From Chaunax sp. Z400 (Eukaryota > Chordata > Actinopteri > Lophiiformes > Chaunacidae): 64,000 nt of DNA. The translations under genes and the position numbers were made by a program. The stretch covers positions 248,001-312,000 of the forward strand of contig JBAGJB010000179.1 of NCBI GenBank assembly GCA_037577475.1. The letters run 5' to 3'. Positions 21,815-33,101 of the stretch are shown one piece after another. Below the pieces are notes generated by a model that ran no database searches, was not told where the DNA came from, and saw only the letters and a program-made list of their open reading frames with translations. How positions within the stretch are numbered: position 1 is the stretch's first letter; every line of letters starts with the position of its first letter.

Positions 21815-22440
21815 ATAACTCGACGACAGAAATGTCTGCGAAAAAGTTGTGGAAATAAAAGTCCTTCTCTCTCAAGCAAGCGCAGCTGAGACCACTGAGG
21901 AGAAACGGCTTCAATCAGGTTCAAATTCAAAGCTGAGTTGGGGGGGCGGGGGCCCGGAAAGCCAGCCAATCAGAAGTCGTCGGAGCAAGTTAGGCCATCC
22001 AGTCAGAGACAGCGTGTGTTAGGGCAGCCAATCCAGTCAGGGAGCTCGATTACATTGATCTTTGTGGAACGCTACAAGGGGGCTGGGCTTAGAAGTTAGG
22101 GAGAGTCAGAGAACATCGAGACACGGGCGGGGCGGGGCGGGAATCTTCACTGTCCGCCCCGGCGGCCGCCGGCCGCGCGACGGCGGCGGATCCGGCGTCG
22201 CTCCGACGGTACACCACTTTGTAGAAACGTCCGTCCCGTCCCGCGACGGCGAGGCGCCTTCTCCGTCTCGAACGGGACGCCCGGCCTCGAAAGCGGAACG
22301 CACCTGGCTTCTGCGCATCGGAAATGACCCCGCCGGAGCTCTGGAGTCGCCGGAGAGGCGTACCGGGATATGCAAAGTAGCCACGTGCTCTCGTTGTGCT
22401 CCCCTCCCTCACACCGCCGGCCGCAGGATGGATGAAGAAC
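21815..22440 (-). promoter_or_regulatory. CpG-island promoter and 5' UTR exon candidate for gene copy B
   Basis: Sequence from about 21900 to 22440 is strongly GC- and CpG-rich, unlike its AT-rich surroundings. It contains two CCAAT motifs (21967 and 22029) and GGGCGGGGCGGGGCGGG GC boxes near 22125. On the minus strand a GTAAGT splice donor ends a candidate exon at 21815, which could join the acceptor just before the ATG at 20043. The start site and the exon 5' end are not determined. Open frames in the GC-rich part look like compositional artefacts. Confidence 0.5.
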
Positions 22441-22541
22441 ACATACATACATACATACATACAGACGAGTGGTCCCAACTCGTCTTATGTGCAAATACTT
22501 TCTTATTTTCCCTATAATATTATCAACTGTATATATTATTG

Positions 22542-22542
<1 letters not shown>

Positions 22543-22636
<94 letters not shown>
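22543..22636 (+). repeat. (TA)n(GA)n microsatellite
   Basis: About 40 bp of TA repeats pass directly into about 52 bp of GA repeats. Confidence 0.95.
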
Positions 22637-22638
<2 letters not shown>

Positions 22639-22941
22639 TCTCTACGATATGAGCACTGACCTTGAAAGACTGATTGCCATTACTACCCCTGACATATCTG
22701 ACTGAGAAGAATCAAGTTCCAACATAAAGTTTGGTATGTAGCATAAAGTATAAACTTACTTTACTATACTTACTTTAGTATAAACTTACTAGTGAGACGG
22801 AAGAACACACGGGTATGTTTAAAAACAAAAGACACTTTAATGGGACTTTCAACAAAGTATAAAACACACTTTAATATATATATATAAAAATAAATACATA
22901 AATACACATCAATGCAAAGAAAAAATATAAATAAAGGATAC

Positions 22942-23041
22942 AAAATACACAGATAAATAAATGATAAAAAAATAAACACACCAAACGATATAAAATACAC
23001 AGATAAATAAATGATAAAAAAATAAACACACCAAACGATAT
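22942..23041 (+). repeat. 50-bp tandem duplication
   Basis: Two identical adjacent 50-bp copies begin AAAATACACAGATAAATAAA. Both lie downstream, in minus-strand sense, of the Arg/Lys-rich frame. Confidence 0.9.
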
Positions 23042-23059
23042 AAATGATAATAACTTTCA

Positions 23060-23275
23060 GTCTTTCCCCCCCCCGTGCTTCCCTTTCCTGTCTCTTCCTT
23101 CTTTCCTCTCTCCTCTTTTTCTTTCTCCTCCTTCTCTCTGCCAGTCTGTGGTCCTTCCTTTTCACTCTCTCTGCTCTCCTCCTTGCCTTCCTCAGTTCTT
23201 TCTCCTGCCGGATTTTTTCTCTCCTCTTCTCCCTTCTCTTTACCCTTTCCTCTTTCCTCTTTTCCTTCCTCCTAT
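23060..23275 (-). CDS. Arg/Lys-rich coding exon candidate
   Basis: This minus-strand open frame of about 72 residues is made almost only of Arg, Lys and Glu (RRKEKRKEERVKRREKRR...). It would form a charged helix or nuclear-localisation-like segment. A TTGTATAG acceptor-like site precedes it. Its last 40 residues align with the fragment at 14920-15046, which ends with a stop; here the frame continues into low-complexity sequence. Further upstream, in gene sense, is a CRE/TATA promoter-like region with a splice donor at 23591. It may be a remnant of a third family member or a basic tail exon. No independent function can be assigned. Confidence 0.35.
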
Positions 23276-23591
23276 ACAAGTACACCAGTACTGTAATGAT
23301 CTATAGTAGTACTGTTATTACTACTGTTCTGAAAATGAAAGGAATCTAAAAGTAGATCAGCTGGAGAACAGGTTACACAATGACGTCATCACTGGTAGAT
23401 ATTACAGTGAAGGCTGCATTTGGAACAGTTAAGCTTCAGAAATGTCAACCCAACATATAAAGAACAAATAGAGCTCCAGTCACAGGAAAACAACACGGAC
23501 TGTTAGATTACAGGATCATAGAGGTTCCACCGGCTCTGAGCTGAAGCCACTTTTTAAGAAGAACACAGTCATGTTCTAAAATGTGTCTTAC

Positions 23592-23707
23592 CAGTGTTCA
23601 CTGCGTTCAGCTGCGTGGCAGCAGTCTCTCTGCGGTCACGCTGTCTCGGTTCTGCTCTAACCGGGAGGGACGGGACCTTTATAAAGCAGCACCCAGTGAT
23701 GACGTCA
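23592..23707 (-). promoter_or_regulatory. CRE/TATA promoter and first-exon candidate
   Basis: Read on the minus strand, a perfect CRE (TGACGTCA, 23700-23707) lies just upstream of a TATA box (TTTATAAAGG, 23677-23686). The splice donor CACTG|GTAAGA follows at 23591. This is the arrangement of a cAMP-responsive promoter with a short non-coding first exon (about 23592-23652). A second perfect CRE lies at 23381-23388 in the presumed intron. Expression is not shown. Confidence 0.45.
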
Positions 23708-25607
23708 ATAACTCCTCCTATAGGAAAAAAAACACAAACGCGTGTGTTAGGAGAAACGCGAGAGGCATTATTCTAACACGATCGATGTGAAGATGACGTA
23801 TACCCAGATAAGACGCATTACAGGCACTGACTTTTCTATGTATTCATGAATCAATCTTAGTCACTTCTGAACTTTGATTATTTTGTTATATGACACCAAC
23901 GTTGTGTCTCCAGTGTTAGAAGTAGAACAAGGTGCTCATGTAATTAAATGAGATCTTCTTTATTAATAGCCTTGAGAACTTCTTGTCCATCGTTCTTGTC
24001 CAGTTTAACTAGTCTTTAGATAAATGTACAGTACATGTATTTCTTTTTTGCTTTACGTCTTTTTGTTTGTTCATGTTTCAAACTAACATTCAAGTCACAG
24101 ATCTTTTTTTCACTTTAACATTGTAAGACAGGGTGTTTTTCAAAGTTTTCTTTAATTTCTCAGGTAATCATAATTAATATGATTTCAGTTGTTTTATGTT
24201 TAGTTATGTTTAATGACTCAATTTCCAATATATTTATTGAATTAATCAATGGTCATCTACACACAACAGTTATGGAGAAATCAGACCATAAACGTGGTGT
24301 TATATTTATCTAAGGATAGCTGTAGGACATCTCACCTGCTTTCACTTAATAAAACTGCCTTCTTAGATTCACTGCAAACTTTACCTGCTGCTTTCATGTA
24401 TTTTATAGTTTTTATTCTGTAAGTATTGCACAAACTATTTTCATTCTGTTCTATGAATGCATACATTATGTCGATTGTCTGGGTTTTTCTTTGTTTTGTA
24501 TGTTGAGCCACACCTAAGATGATTTTCTGTTATGAAAGTCAATAAAGTTTCTGATTCTCAAACAATACATATGAATGCAAACCTAATTTTGACTAAATGT
24601 GTAGTTTCTGCTTTTTGGCTAGTATAGACAGTCCGTACACACTGCAGTAAAGCATTCTTTTTTATTCAAAAAAATGTTTTAGATAAATGTAATTTCCAGC
24701 TTTTGGCAGGAGTCAAAGACAATTTGTTGTTGGTTCAAACATAATGATGAATGGACAGCAACATTCCAAGTTATCACCATGTTCTCTTAGTAGTTCATCA
24801 AATGTTTAACAGATACAAAGCAGAACAAAGAACATTTATTTCTCTTCAGATTCAAGCACTTGTCCTCATATTTAGTGAATCAGTGCCAAACAAACCCCAA
24901 ACTAGAACAAAACCACTTTTAGGACTGCGGCTCTAGAGACTGGACATGCATGTAAAAGAAAGGTCACATGTTCACGCCCCATAACATCCATGTCCCCTGG
25001 CTTTATATAACTCCATCAGCTACACTACATTAAAATGGCACACACACAATAAGAAAGATAAACAACTTAACAGGGTTTATTTGGAACTGATGCTTACATA
25101 GATTTCAAAAGGCTACAATATAATTAATAATCAAAACTGTACACATAAAAACAAAAGCTGACATCCTCTGCAGCTTAATAAAGGACTTTATAATCAGGAC
25201 CCTCTTTTCACAAACTAAAACATTCAGTCTGTCTGTGAAACATCCAAGGAATGAAAATAATACAGAAGAAACTTTTTTTTAAAGAAATACAATGCAATGC
25301 AAATACAATCCCCACAACAGGCAGCGAGTATCCTCAATTTCTTTAACTATTTTCCTTACAAAAGTATTTGTTCTAAAACTGATGAAAAACCTTCATAGTA
25401 GTTCAATGTGTTAATGAGGAGGTCGTCAAAATCCCAGTTTTACCGGTTTAGTTTGTTTAATGACTGTTCACCCTCCAGATACTCTTAGTAAATAATGATA
25501 GTTAAATAAGAAAACAAAGCGACTACAGCAACACCACTGTTAGCTAAATGCTAGTGTCGGAACCCTAGCATGCTAATAGGAGATACAGACAGAGAGGGGG
25601 AGAGAGG

Positions 25608-25695
25608 GAGAAAGGTCTCTTTTTGTGAAATGCCTTGAGAAACCCTTTGTTAAGATTTGGCACCATACAAATAAAACTGACTTGACTTGATATTC
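25608..25695 (+). mobile_element. Fish retroelement 3' tail-like fragment
   Basis: The segment with TGCCTTGAGAAACC... and CATACAAATAAAACTGACTTGACTTGA resembles the 3' tail (a short AATAAAATTGAATTGA-type repeat) common to many teleost retroelements. Only the tail is present; the class is not resolved. Confidence 0.45.
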
Positions 25696-26287
25696 TGATA
25701 TTTAGCAGCTGATGCTCAGGACAGCTTGCTTTAGCATGTTGGAAAGCTAACATTAAATAGCATTAAGCACAAACAGAGATGCTTGAAGGAAATGCCAGTA
25801 GTTCTGCAGCTATAGCAAACCAAAGTAACAGTAAAACTTAATTTCTGTTGGAGTAAGAAAACTTCCCTGAAAATATGTCATAATAAGGTATGTATGTGTA
25901 GCCAGTACTTGGTGATAATGAGTAACATTAGCTGACATTACAGGTGGACTAGTGGCTATAGCGTTGGAAGACTCTGGGAACAGGTAGGAGGAAATGATTA
26001 AACTGATGTACAGGATTTAATGAGACTCAGACAAAAGTGCAGTTGGAAAAAGTACCATGTATTAAAGAAGGAATGCAAAAATAAAAATAAACAGTATTTA
26101 CAAAATCAAACGATAGCCATTCAAATTATATTAATACTCAATTCAATATTCATTCAACAATAATCATAGTTCAATTGGCTGCAAAGTTTGTAGCTCCAGC
26201 ACCAAGGGATGTCAGTTATAGTCCAAACGTCATGTAAATCAGTCAGTCAACAAGGGAACGATTGGGCTGGAATGTGTGATGGATTGA

Positions 26288-26315
26288 ATGAGTGAGTGAG
26301 TGAGTGAGTGAGTGA
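26288..26315 (+). repeat. (AGTG)n microsatellite
   Basis: About seven tandem AGTG units. Confidence 0.9.
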
Positions 26316-26681
26316 AGGAGGTCAGTCTCTCTCCTATCACCCAGGCAGGCAGGGTGAATGCAACAGGTTTCTTCATAATAGGAGGTGTTCCTGGTCAACA
26401 GCTCGCCATCCTTTTTCCCCCCCAAGGAAATAAACCTGGCCTGTATAAGCAGACAAGGCCAACTTTAATACACGGATTTGTTAAAACCAAACAAAATACC
26501 AAAATACATTCAGTGACTTTACAGCTGGGATCACTAGCTTCAAGTTCACACCATTCAGTGATAAATCATCAAGTGTAACTGCTGTCCCTTAAAAGAACAG
26601 AATAATTCAATGGAATCAATATGATTTAATCAATAATGCTTTTGCACTGGATCATTACGATCCGGATAGAAAAGTTCACTT

Positions 26682-26740
26682 CTGTTAGCAGACTTAGCGT
26701 TAGCCGCTAGGCTAAGTTAACTAGCGGTAGCTGCTAACAG
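26682..26740 (+). repeat. GTTAGC-rich imperfect palindrome
   Basis: CTGTTAGCAG at the left and CTGCTAACAG at the right are exact inverses. The inner part (GCCGCTAG / CTAGCGG) also pairs, giving a hairpin of about 59 bp. GTTAGC/GCTAAC words are frequent in teleost intergenic DNA. Confidence 0.7.
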
Positions 26741-27649
26741 TTTACGTATCACATACAAACCACTCGTGTCATCATGTGTGCTTCGCAACAACACATAGAT
26801 AATATTACAGACAAAACAATCAGACCAATGCAGTAAGAAGGTTCAGCAGTGTTACCTAGGGCGATAGCTGCATGCTAACACAATAGCTTTAGTGCAACTC
26901 ACCCATTCGAGAGTTCAGCTCGTTCACGTAATAGCAGTGAGTTAAGTCACAGGACACATCTACAAATCGGCAATAAATTACAATTCCGTACATTGCATGT
27001 TCAACAAGTTTGAAGTTGGAATACACGAATAAAGCATGTTTAATTACCGATCTGCAGCAGCTCTGTTCCCTCACACACCATACACGCCAAGCCATTCATT
27101 TCCAATGGTAAGCAGCTGGCACTACCGGTATAACGCCCTGCGGCTGCTCTGATTCGATGTGGAAAATACCGCGATAGTTCGCCCGAGAACTGGGCAGATA
27201 CATAACATGATAACATAATATACTACGATTGAAATGCATTTAGCATATATTTACATTTTGAATATAGGACCTGGGTTACATATGTATTCCATGTGTAGAT
27301 AAGGGTAATAGTGATTTAAAAAACAACTAAAACAGGGTCCATGATGAATTTAGCAGCCATCTTCACACATTACAGCAGCTGATATTAAAGAAAACAAAAA
27401 GACTATAATAAGAAAAATGTATTTATATAGAAAAAAAGAAACCAAACTATGATTTTTGACTGCTGTGCTGGTAAATTTAAAAAGGAGCTGTAGCTTTTTT
27501 TTATGTGCTAACAAATTACTCCAGACTGTCAGAAATAAAGGTGTAGCAGATTAAAAAAAGGCTCATCCAGACATTTTTCCTTCAACATAAAAAAGAATGT
27601 TTTGTATTTGCTGTGGAAATGGTTGTGTTAAAACTGATGTCACAACTCC

Positions 27650-30600
27650 TTTAATATATTATTATTAACCTTTATTTAGACAGGGAAATCCATTGAGACT
27701 GGAGTCTCATTTTCAACGAAGCCCTGGTTACATACAATAATTTAAAACATGATACAATTAAACACAATTCAAAAGCAAAACAAAAACAATAGAACAAGAG
27801 GAAAAGTAATAAAAAACATCAGCCTTAAATGGTGCCATGGTTATGAACAATAATCTAATCTAAAACAATTAAGAGACAACAAAACAGGGGGAAAGCAATG
27901 AGACATGACATTAATAGCAGCAAATCAATCAATAAAATAATTTCAAGATAAAACATTTGCAATCCTCTACGTCCAATTCATATAATAAATCTTTAAAAAT
28001 GGTCAAGGAGATGATTGTCTTTAATTTAGCAGCCTCTTGGAACTTATTCCAGGCTCTAGCCACACAATCGCTAAAAGCAGTTTTTCCTTGTTCAGTTCTA
28101 ACGGTTGGCACTTCGAGGAGTAACCAATCCTGAGATCTTGTTTGGTGGGCATTAGAGCGCCATGAAATTAGTGATGCCAGATAGCTGGGTACCTTCTGTA
28201 ATATAGCTTTATAAGCATAAATAAGCAGGTGCTGCCTACTCCTTGTGGAGAGTGATGACCAACCTACAGCCTGGTAAAGATCACAGTGATGCATTCTAAA
28301 ATGATAACCAGTAATGAAACGAAGTGCTGAATGATAAACAGTATCGAGTGCTTTCAATGTGGTAGAGGTAGCATGCATATAAAAAATGTCACCATAATCA
28401 AGTACAGGCAGGAAAGTGGACTGTACTAACCGCCTTCTAGCTTCAGCTGAGAAGCAGGATCTATTTCTAAAGAAGAACCCAAGATTCATCCTTAGCTTTT
28501 TAACTAGCTCATCAACATGATTTTTTAAAGAGAGCTTTTCATCAATAACAATACTAAGGTACTTGTAGGAGGACACTTTTTAAACTTTTAAACCATTTAG
28601 AGTACAAATATTTAAATCAGTTCCCTCCAGGGAGCGGGATCTAGAAAATATCATATATTTTGTTTTTGTTCCACTTAAAACATGTTTAAGATCAAGGAGT
28701 GCGTGCTGGATTGACCCAAAAGCAGGATGCAGGATAGATAATGCTCTCCTCAATGTAGAAGCAGATGAATATAACACAGTGTCGTCAGCATAAAAATGCA
28801 CCTTACAGCCATTGTCAAATGACGCAATGTTATTAATATACAGTGAGAAGAGTAAGGGGCCTAAATTTGAACCCTGTGGTACTCCTTTAGTGACCTTCAG
28901 AATGTTCAAATGAGTAGAATCTGCAACAATACGTTGAGTTCTATCTGCAAGATAGTTTGTGAACCATTGGTGGGCATTCTGGTTATGCCAGCTGCAGCTA
29001 GTCTATCTAATAAAACTGAGTGGTCGACTGTATCAAAGGCTTTAGACAGGTCGATGAATAAAGCAGCACAGTGGTGTCCATTGTCAAGAGTACATATGAT
29101 GTCATTGAGAACTAGAGAAGCAGCTGAAATGGTGCTATGACCTGATCTGAAACCAGACTGAAAGGTATTTAAAATGCAATTTGTCTGTAGGAATGAATTT
29201 AATTGACGATTTACAAAAGATTCTAGAGTTTTGGCTAAACAGGAAAGCTTGGATATTGGACGGTAATTATTTAAATCTTTACGATCTCTTCCCTTGTGAA
29301 GTGGGAGCACGTAAGCAGTTTTCCAGATAGGAAACAATTCCTGTTCTAAGAGACAGATTAAAAATATATGAAACAGGTCCAGCTATGACTGAGGCAGCTG
29401 TCCTCAAAAGACTGGGGTCAAGCTGGTCGGCACCAATCGACTTTTTTGAGTCTATCCTAAAAAGAGCATCACCAACTTCCGATTCAGATAGTGGACTAAA
29501 TGAGAAAGTACTCCTAGGATTCCCAGAGAGCTCTTTTCCTGATTGACAGATGTCTGGTTGATAATGTTGTCCTGAGATGGCAGTATTTTTCAGATTGATT
29601 TTATCAAATAAATGTCGTGTGTTAATAAAATGAGAATTAAAAACATTACAAATTTCTGCTTTGTCATTTACGGGACCGTTGTCAGACGGTAATTGGAGAG
29701 GAAGTGGAGGGGTGGAATTATTCTTCATTGATTTAATTGTATTCCAGAATTTAATTGGATTACCGGCACTCAGTTGTAAGGAATTAAGATAATATGAGGA
29801 TTTAGCTTTACTGATCATAGGAGTGCATCTGTTTCGCAACTGCCTAAACAGAGTCCAATCTGACGCATCCTCAGTGTTTCTAGCCTTTGCCCATGCAGAG
29901 TTTCTCTTTGTGTTATTTCTGATAGCTCGTGTGAGAACCAGGCAGTATATCTGTCCTTAATACGTAGTTTCCTGTAAGGAGCATGTTTGTCAGCCACAGA
30001 AATAGGTGAAGGCTAGGTGTGGGTCTGGTATAAGAGTCACTCTATCTAAATTACATGTATTCAGATCATGTAGGAACCCCTGAGTGTCAAAGTGCCTGAA
30101 ATTCCTTTTAGTTAAAATGCGTGTCTTTGTTCTACATACTTTCACATTCCTAATGCAAGCAATTGGGCAGTGATCACTGAAATCTTGGGGAAAAACTCCA
30201 CTGGCTGGATATCTCTGAGGCATATTGATGTGAATGATGTCTATCAGGGAGGATTTGGAGCTGCATTTCACATTAGGACGTGTTGGCTTGGTTATTAATT
30301 GTGTTAGGTTTAAATTTGTGCACAAATCTTTGAGGTCGTTTTTTCCCAGTCAACGTTTAAATCACCCATGATTAGCAATTCTGTAGCTGTATATGGAGAG
30401 AAAATGTCAAAAAGATTATCAATTGCTTGGGGGAGAGCTGAAGGGGGTCTATATGTCCCAATCAGTGTCAATGATGTTTTTCCCCCAAGATTTACTGACA
30501 AAGCCAGACATTCAAACTCTTTTGGAACAGATGATGAGATGAGTACTGTTACAGGGAAACATGTTTTAACAAAGATAGCTACACCACCACCTTTCCCTTT

Positions 30601-30785
30601 TCTGTCTGCTCTAAAAAGGTTAAAACCAACAATATTAACAGCAGAGTCAGGGACAGTATTTTTCAACCAAGACTCAGAGATGATTAAAATATCTGGGTCT
30701 GTCTGTTGGATCAAAATATTAATATAGTCCCGTTTAGAGACCAAACTTCTTGCATTTATGTGGAGCAGCCCAAGTCCTTTTGTAT
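27650..30785 (-). pseudogene. Degenerate jockey/L2/Rex1-like LINE
   Basis: This minus-strand non-LTR retrotransposon is broken into at least seven frames. The 5' part (30785-30000) encodes an apurinic-type endonuclease: LLHINARSLVSKRDYI, SESWL, GTYRPPS, GDLNVDW. The reverse transcriptase follows (29337-28580) with LNNYRPISKLSCLAKTLES, FIDLSKAFDTVDHS, GVPQGSNLGPLLF and the YADD catalytic box. The C-terminal part (28576-27929) contains LDYGD and TRSQDWLL. The 3' end near 27650-27720 has a CCTTTATTTAGACAGG-type tail (reverse strand) typical of fish LINEs. Frameshifts or stops near 30315, 29995, 29830, 29310, 28908 and 28578 make it inactive. The exact clade (L2, Rex1/Babar or CR1) is not resolved. 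Confidence 0.85.
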
Positions 30786-31870
30786 ATATGAGCTATTTAT
30801 ACATCATGGTGGTGCTAGAGGCCATGTCAGCAGTAAAGTTAGAAGACATCTTCCTCTTGGTGCCATGATCTGACAGTCCATCTAATAATTAGTAATAATG
30901 TAGTAAAGCATTCGCTCCAGTAGAGCTTCTCCCAGTAAAAGACTGGGCGACTCCCACTGACCAGCAGTGGAGGACCGTATTGGGCAGCTCTCTGTGTGAA
31001 GCCTTTTATTCTGGATAAATACAGACTTATAAATGCAGGTATTAAAATGACTGTTTAAAAACAGCCATATGTTCAGTGTAGTTTAGTTTATTAAGTTTAT
31101 TTACATCAGGGACCATGTACAAATACATTAGTCTCAAGTAAGAGAGACGATGCTTTGCAGCAGATTTAGCTACTAGCTAATTTCCTTCACATGTTGCTCC
31201 TGTAATAACAGTCCTACTCTACAACCCTTAGATCGAAGGAGCTGATTTGATTTGTTCTGAACTTTATATCAAATCTCCTGTTTTCCTCCTAACTTCACCT
31301 CATCAAAACATTTAAGTTACTTCTCAATGCAACACACAATAATATAAACACCAAAAGAAAAAGGGAATTAGTCTGAAGTCAGTGCTGGTCAAGTTACAAC
31401 AGTTTCAAAACAGCTGATAAAAGTTAGATTGATCCTTTTCAAATTAAGACAAAGGAGTGATGTAACTAGAGTACATTTCATACAATCTGACTGTATGTTT
31501 CCACTATGTTTGTGTTGTTCTGTACCCATAAGGACATGTTAGCTACTACCAGCTTCTACTTGTTGTTTAGCTCTGTTGTTATACTTGCATGCAACACTGT
31601 TGATCCACATGATTAATGCTTATATATCTATATGCTTACCATTACGTGAGAATGAAACGCCGAGTTAGTACGACTTCAATTACCACTCCTATGGTACAGC
31701 ATCAATACTTTGGTTTCCATCGTTGTCTGTTTAAAGTAAGACCCTGGAAGGGATCACAGAGCAGTAAACACATTAATCAGATGGCTCTATATAATGGAGA
31801 GCTATTGTTAGGGGAGAAAAGGTTTGACATGAGAAGAAGTGAGAAGATTATTATACATTACTACAAGAAA
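30786..31870. other. Non-coding interval between LINE and inverted satellite
   Basis: About 1.1 kb is without a credible gene. A segment near 31085-31140 (TTTATTTACATCAGGGACCATG) looks like another short retroelement remnant, but this is weak. Confidence 0.4.
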
Positions 31871-33101
31871 CTAAAGGTTTATACTAAAGGTTTATACTAA
31901 AGGTTTATACTAAAGGTTTTTACTAAAGGTTTATACTAAAGGTTTACACTAAAGGTTTGACTAAAGGTTTATACTAAAGGTTTAACTAAAGGTTTAACTA
32001 AAGGTTTATACTAAAGGTTTATACTAAAGGTTTATACTAAAGGTTTAACTAAAGGTTTATACTAAAGGTTTAACTAAAGGTTTATACTAAAGGTTTAACT
32101 AAAGGTTTATACTAAAGGTTTATACTAAAGGTTTAACTAAAGGTTTATACTAAAGGTTTATACTAAAGGTTTATACTAAAGGTTTAACTAAAGGTTTATA
32201 CTAAAGGTTTAACTAAAGGTTTATACTAAAGGTTTATACTAAAGGTTTAACTAAAGGTTTAACTAAAGGTTTATACTAAAGGTTTATACTAAAGGTTTAT
32301 ACTAAAGGTTTAACTAAAGGTTTATACTAAAGGTTTATAATAAAGGTTTATACTAAAGGTTTATACTAAAGGTTTATACTAAAGGTTTAACTAAAGGTTT
32401 ATACTAAAGGTTTAACTAAAGGTTTATACTAAAGGTTTATACTAAAGGTTTAACTAAAGGTTTAACTAAAGGTTTATACTAAAGGTTTATACTAAAGGTT
32501 TATACTAAAGGTTTAACTAAAGGTTTATACTAAAGGTTTATAATAAAGGTTTATACTAAAGGTTTATACTAAAGGTTTATACTAAAGGTTTATAATAAAG
32601 GTTTATACTAAAGGTTTATACTAAAGGTTTATAATAAAGGTTTATACTAAAGGTTTATACTAAAGGTTTGACTAAAGGTTTATACTAAAGGTTTATACTA
32701 AAGGTTTAACTAAAGGTTTATACTAAAGGTTTATACTAAAGGTTTATACTAAAGGTTTATTACTAAAGGTTTATTACTAAAGGTTTATAGTAAAGGTTTA
32801 ACTAAAGGTTTAACTAAAGGTTTAACTAAAGGTTTGACTAAAGGTTTATACTAAATGTTTATACTAAAGGTTTATACTAAAGGTTCAACTAAAGGTTTAT
32901 ACTAAAGGTTTATACTAAAGGTTTATACTAAAGGTTTATACTAAAGGTTTATACTAAAGGTTTATACTAAAGGTTTAACTAAAGGTTTATACTAAAGGTT
33001 TAACTAAAGGTTTATACTAAAGGTTTAACTAAAGGTTTATACTAAAGGTTTAACTAAAGGTTTATACTAAAGGTTTATACTAAAGGTTTATACTAAAGGT
33101 T
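31871..33101 (-). repeat. Inverted 12/13-bp satellite (AAAGGTTTATACT)
   Basis: This is 1.23 kb of the reverse complement of the 4019-8100 satellite, with the same 12- and 13-bp unit mixture and variants. It ends precisely at TGTTGAGCC, the outer terminus of an inverted Ginger-type terminal repeat (...AAAGGTT|TGTTGAG). This mirrors the CAACA|AACCTTT junction at 4018/4019. Confidence 0.95.

Larger units (their letters stand above)
23710..27649. other. Non-coding AT-rich region
   Basis: Nearly 4 kb has no convincing gene on either strand; the longest open frames are below 90 codons and lack motifs. It contains a LINE/SINE-type 3' tail, an (AGTG)n run and a GTTAGC-rich hairpin, annotated separately. 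Confidence 0.6.

Noticed and set aside
22062..22517. Overlapping frames of 90-150 codons on both strands in the GC-rich region
   Set aside because: They coincide with a CpG island, show no motif, and occur in several frames at once; composition explains them.
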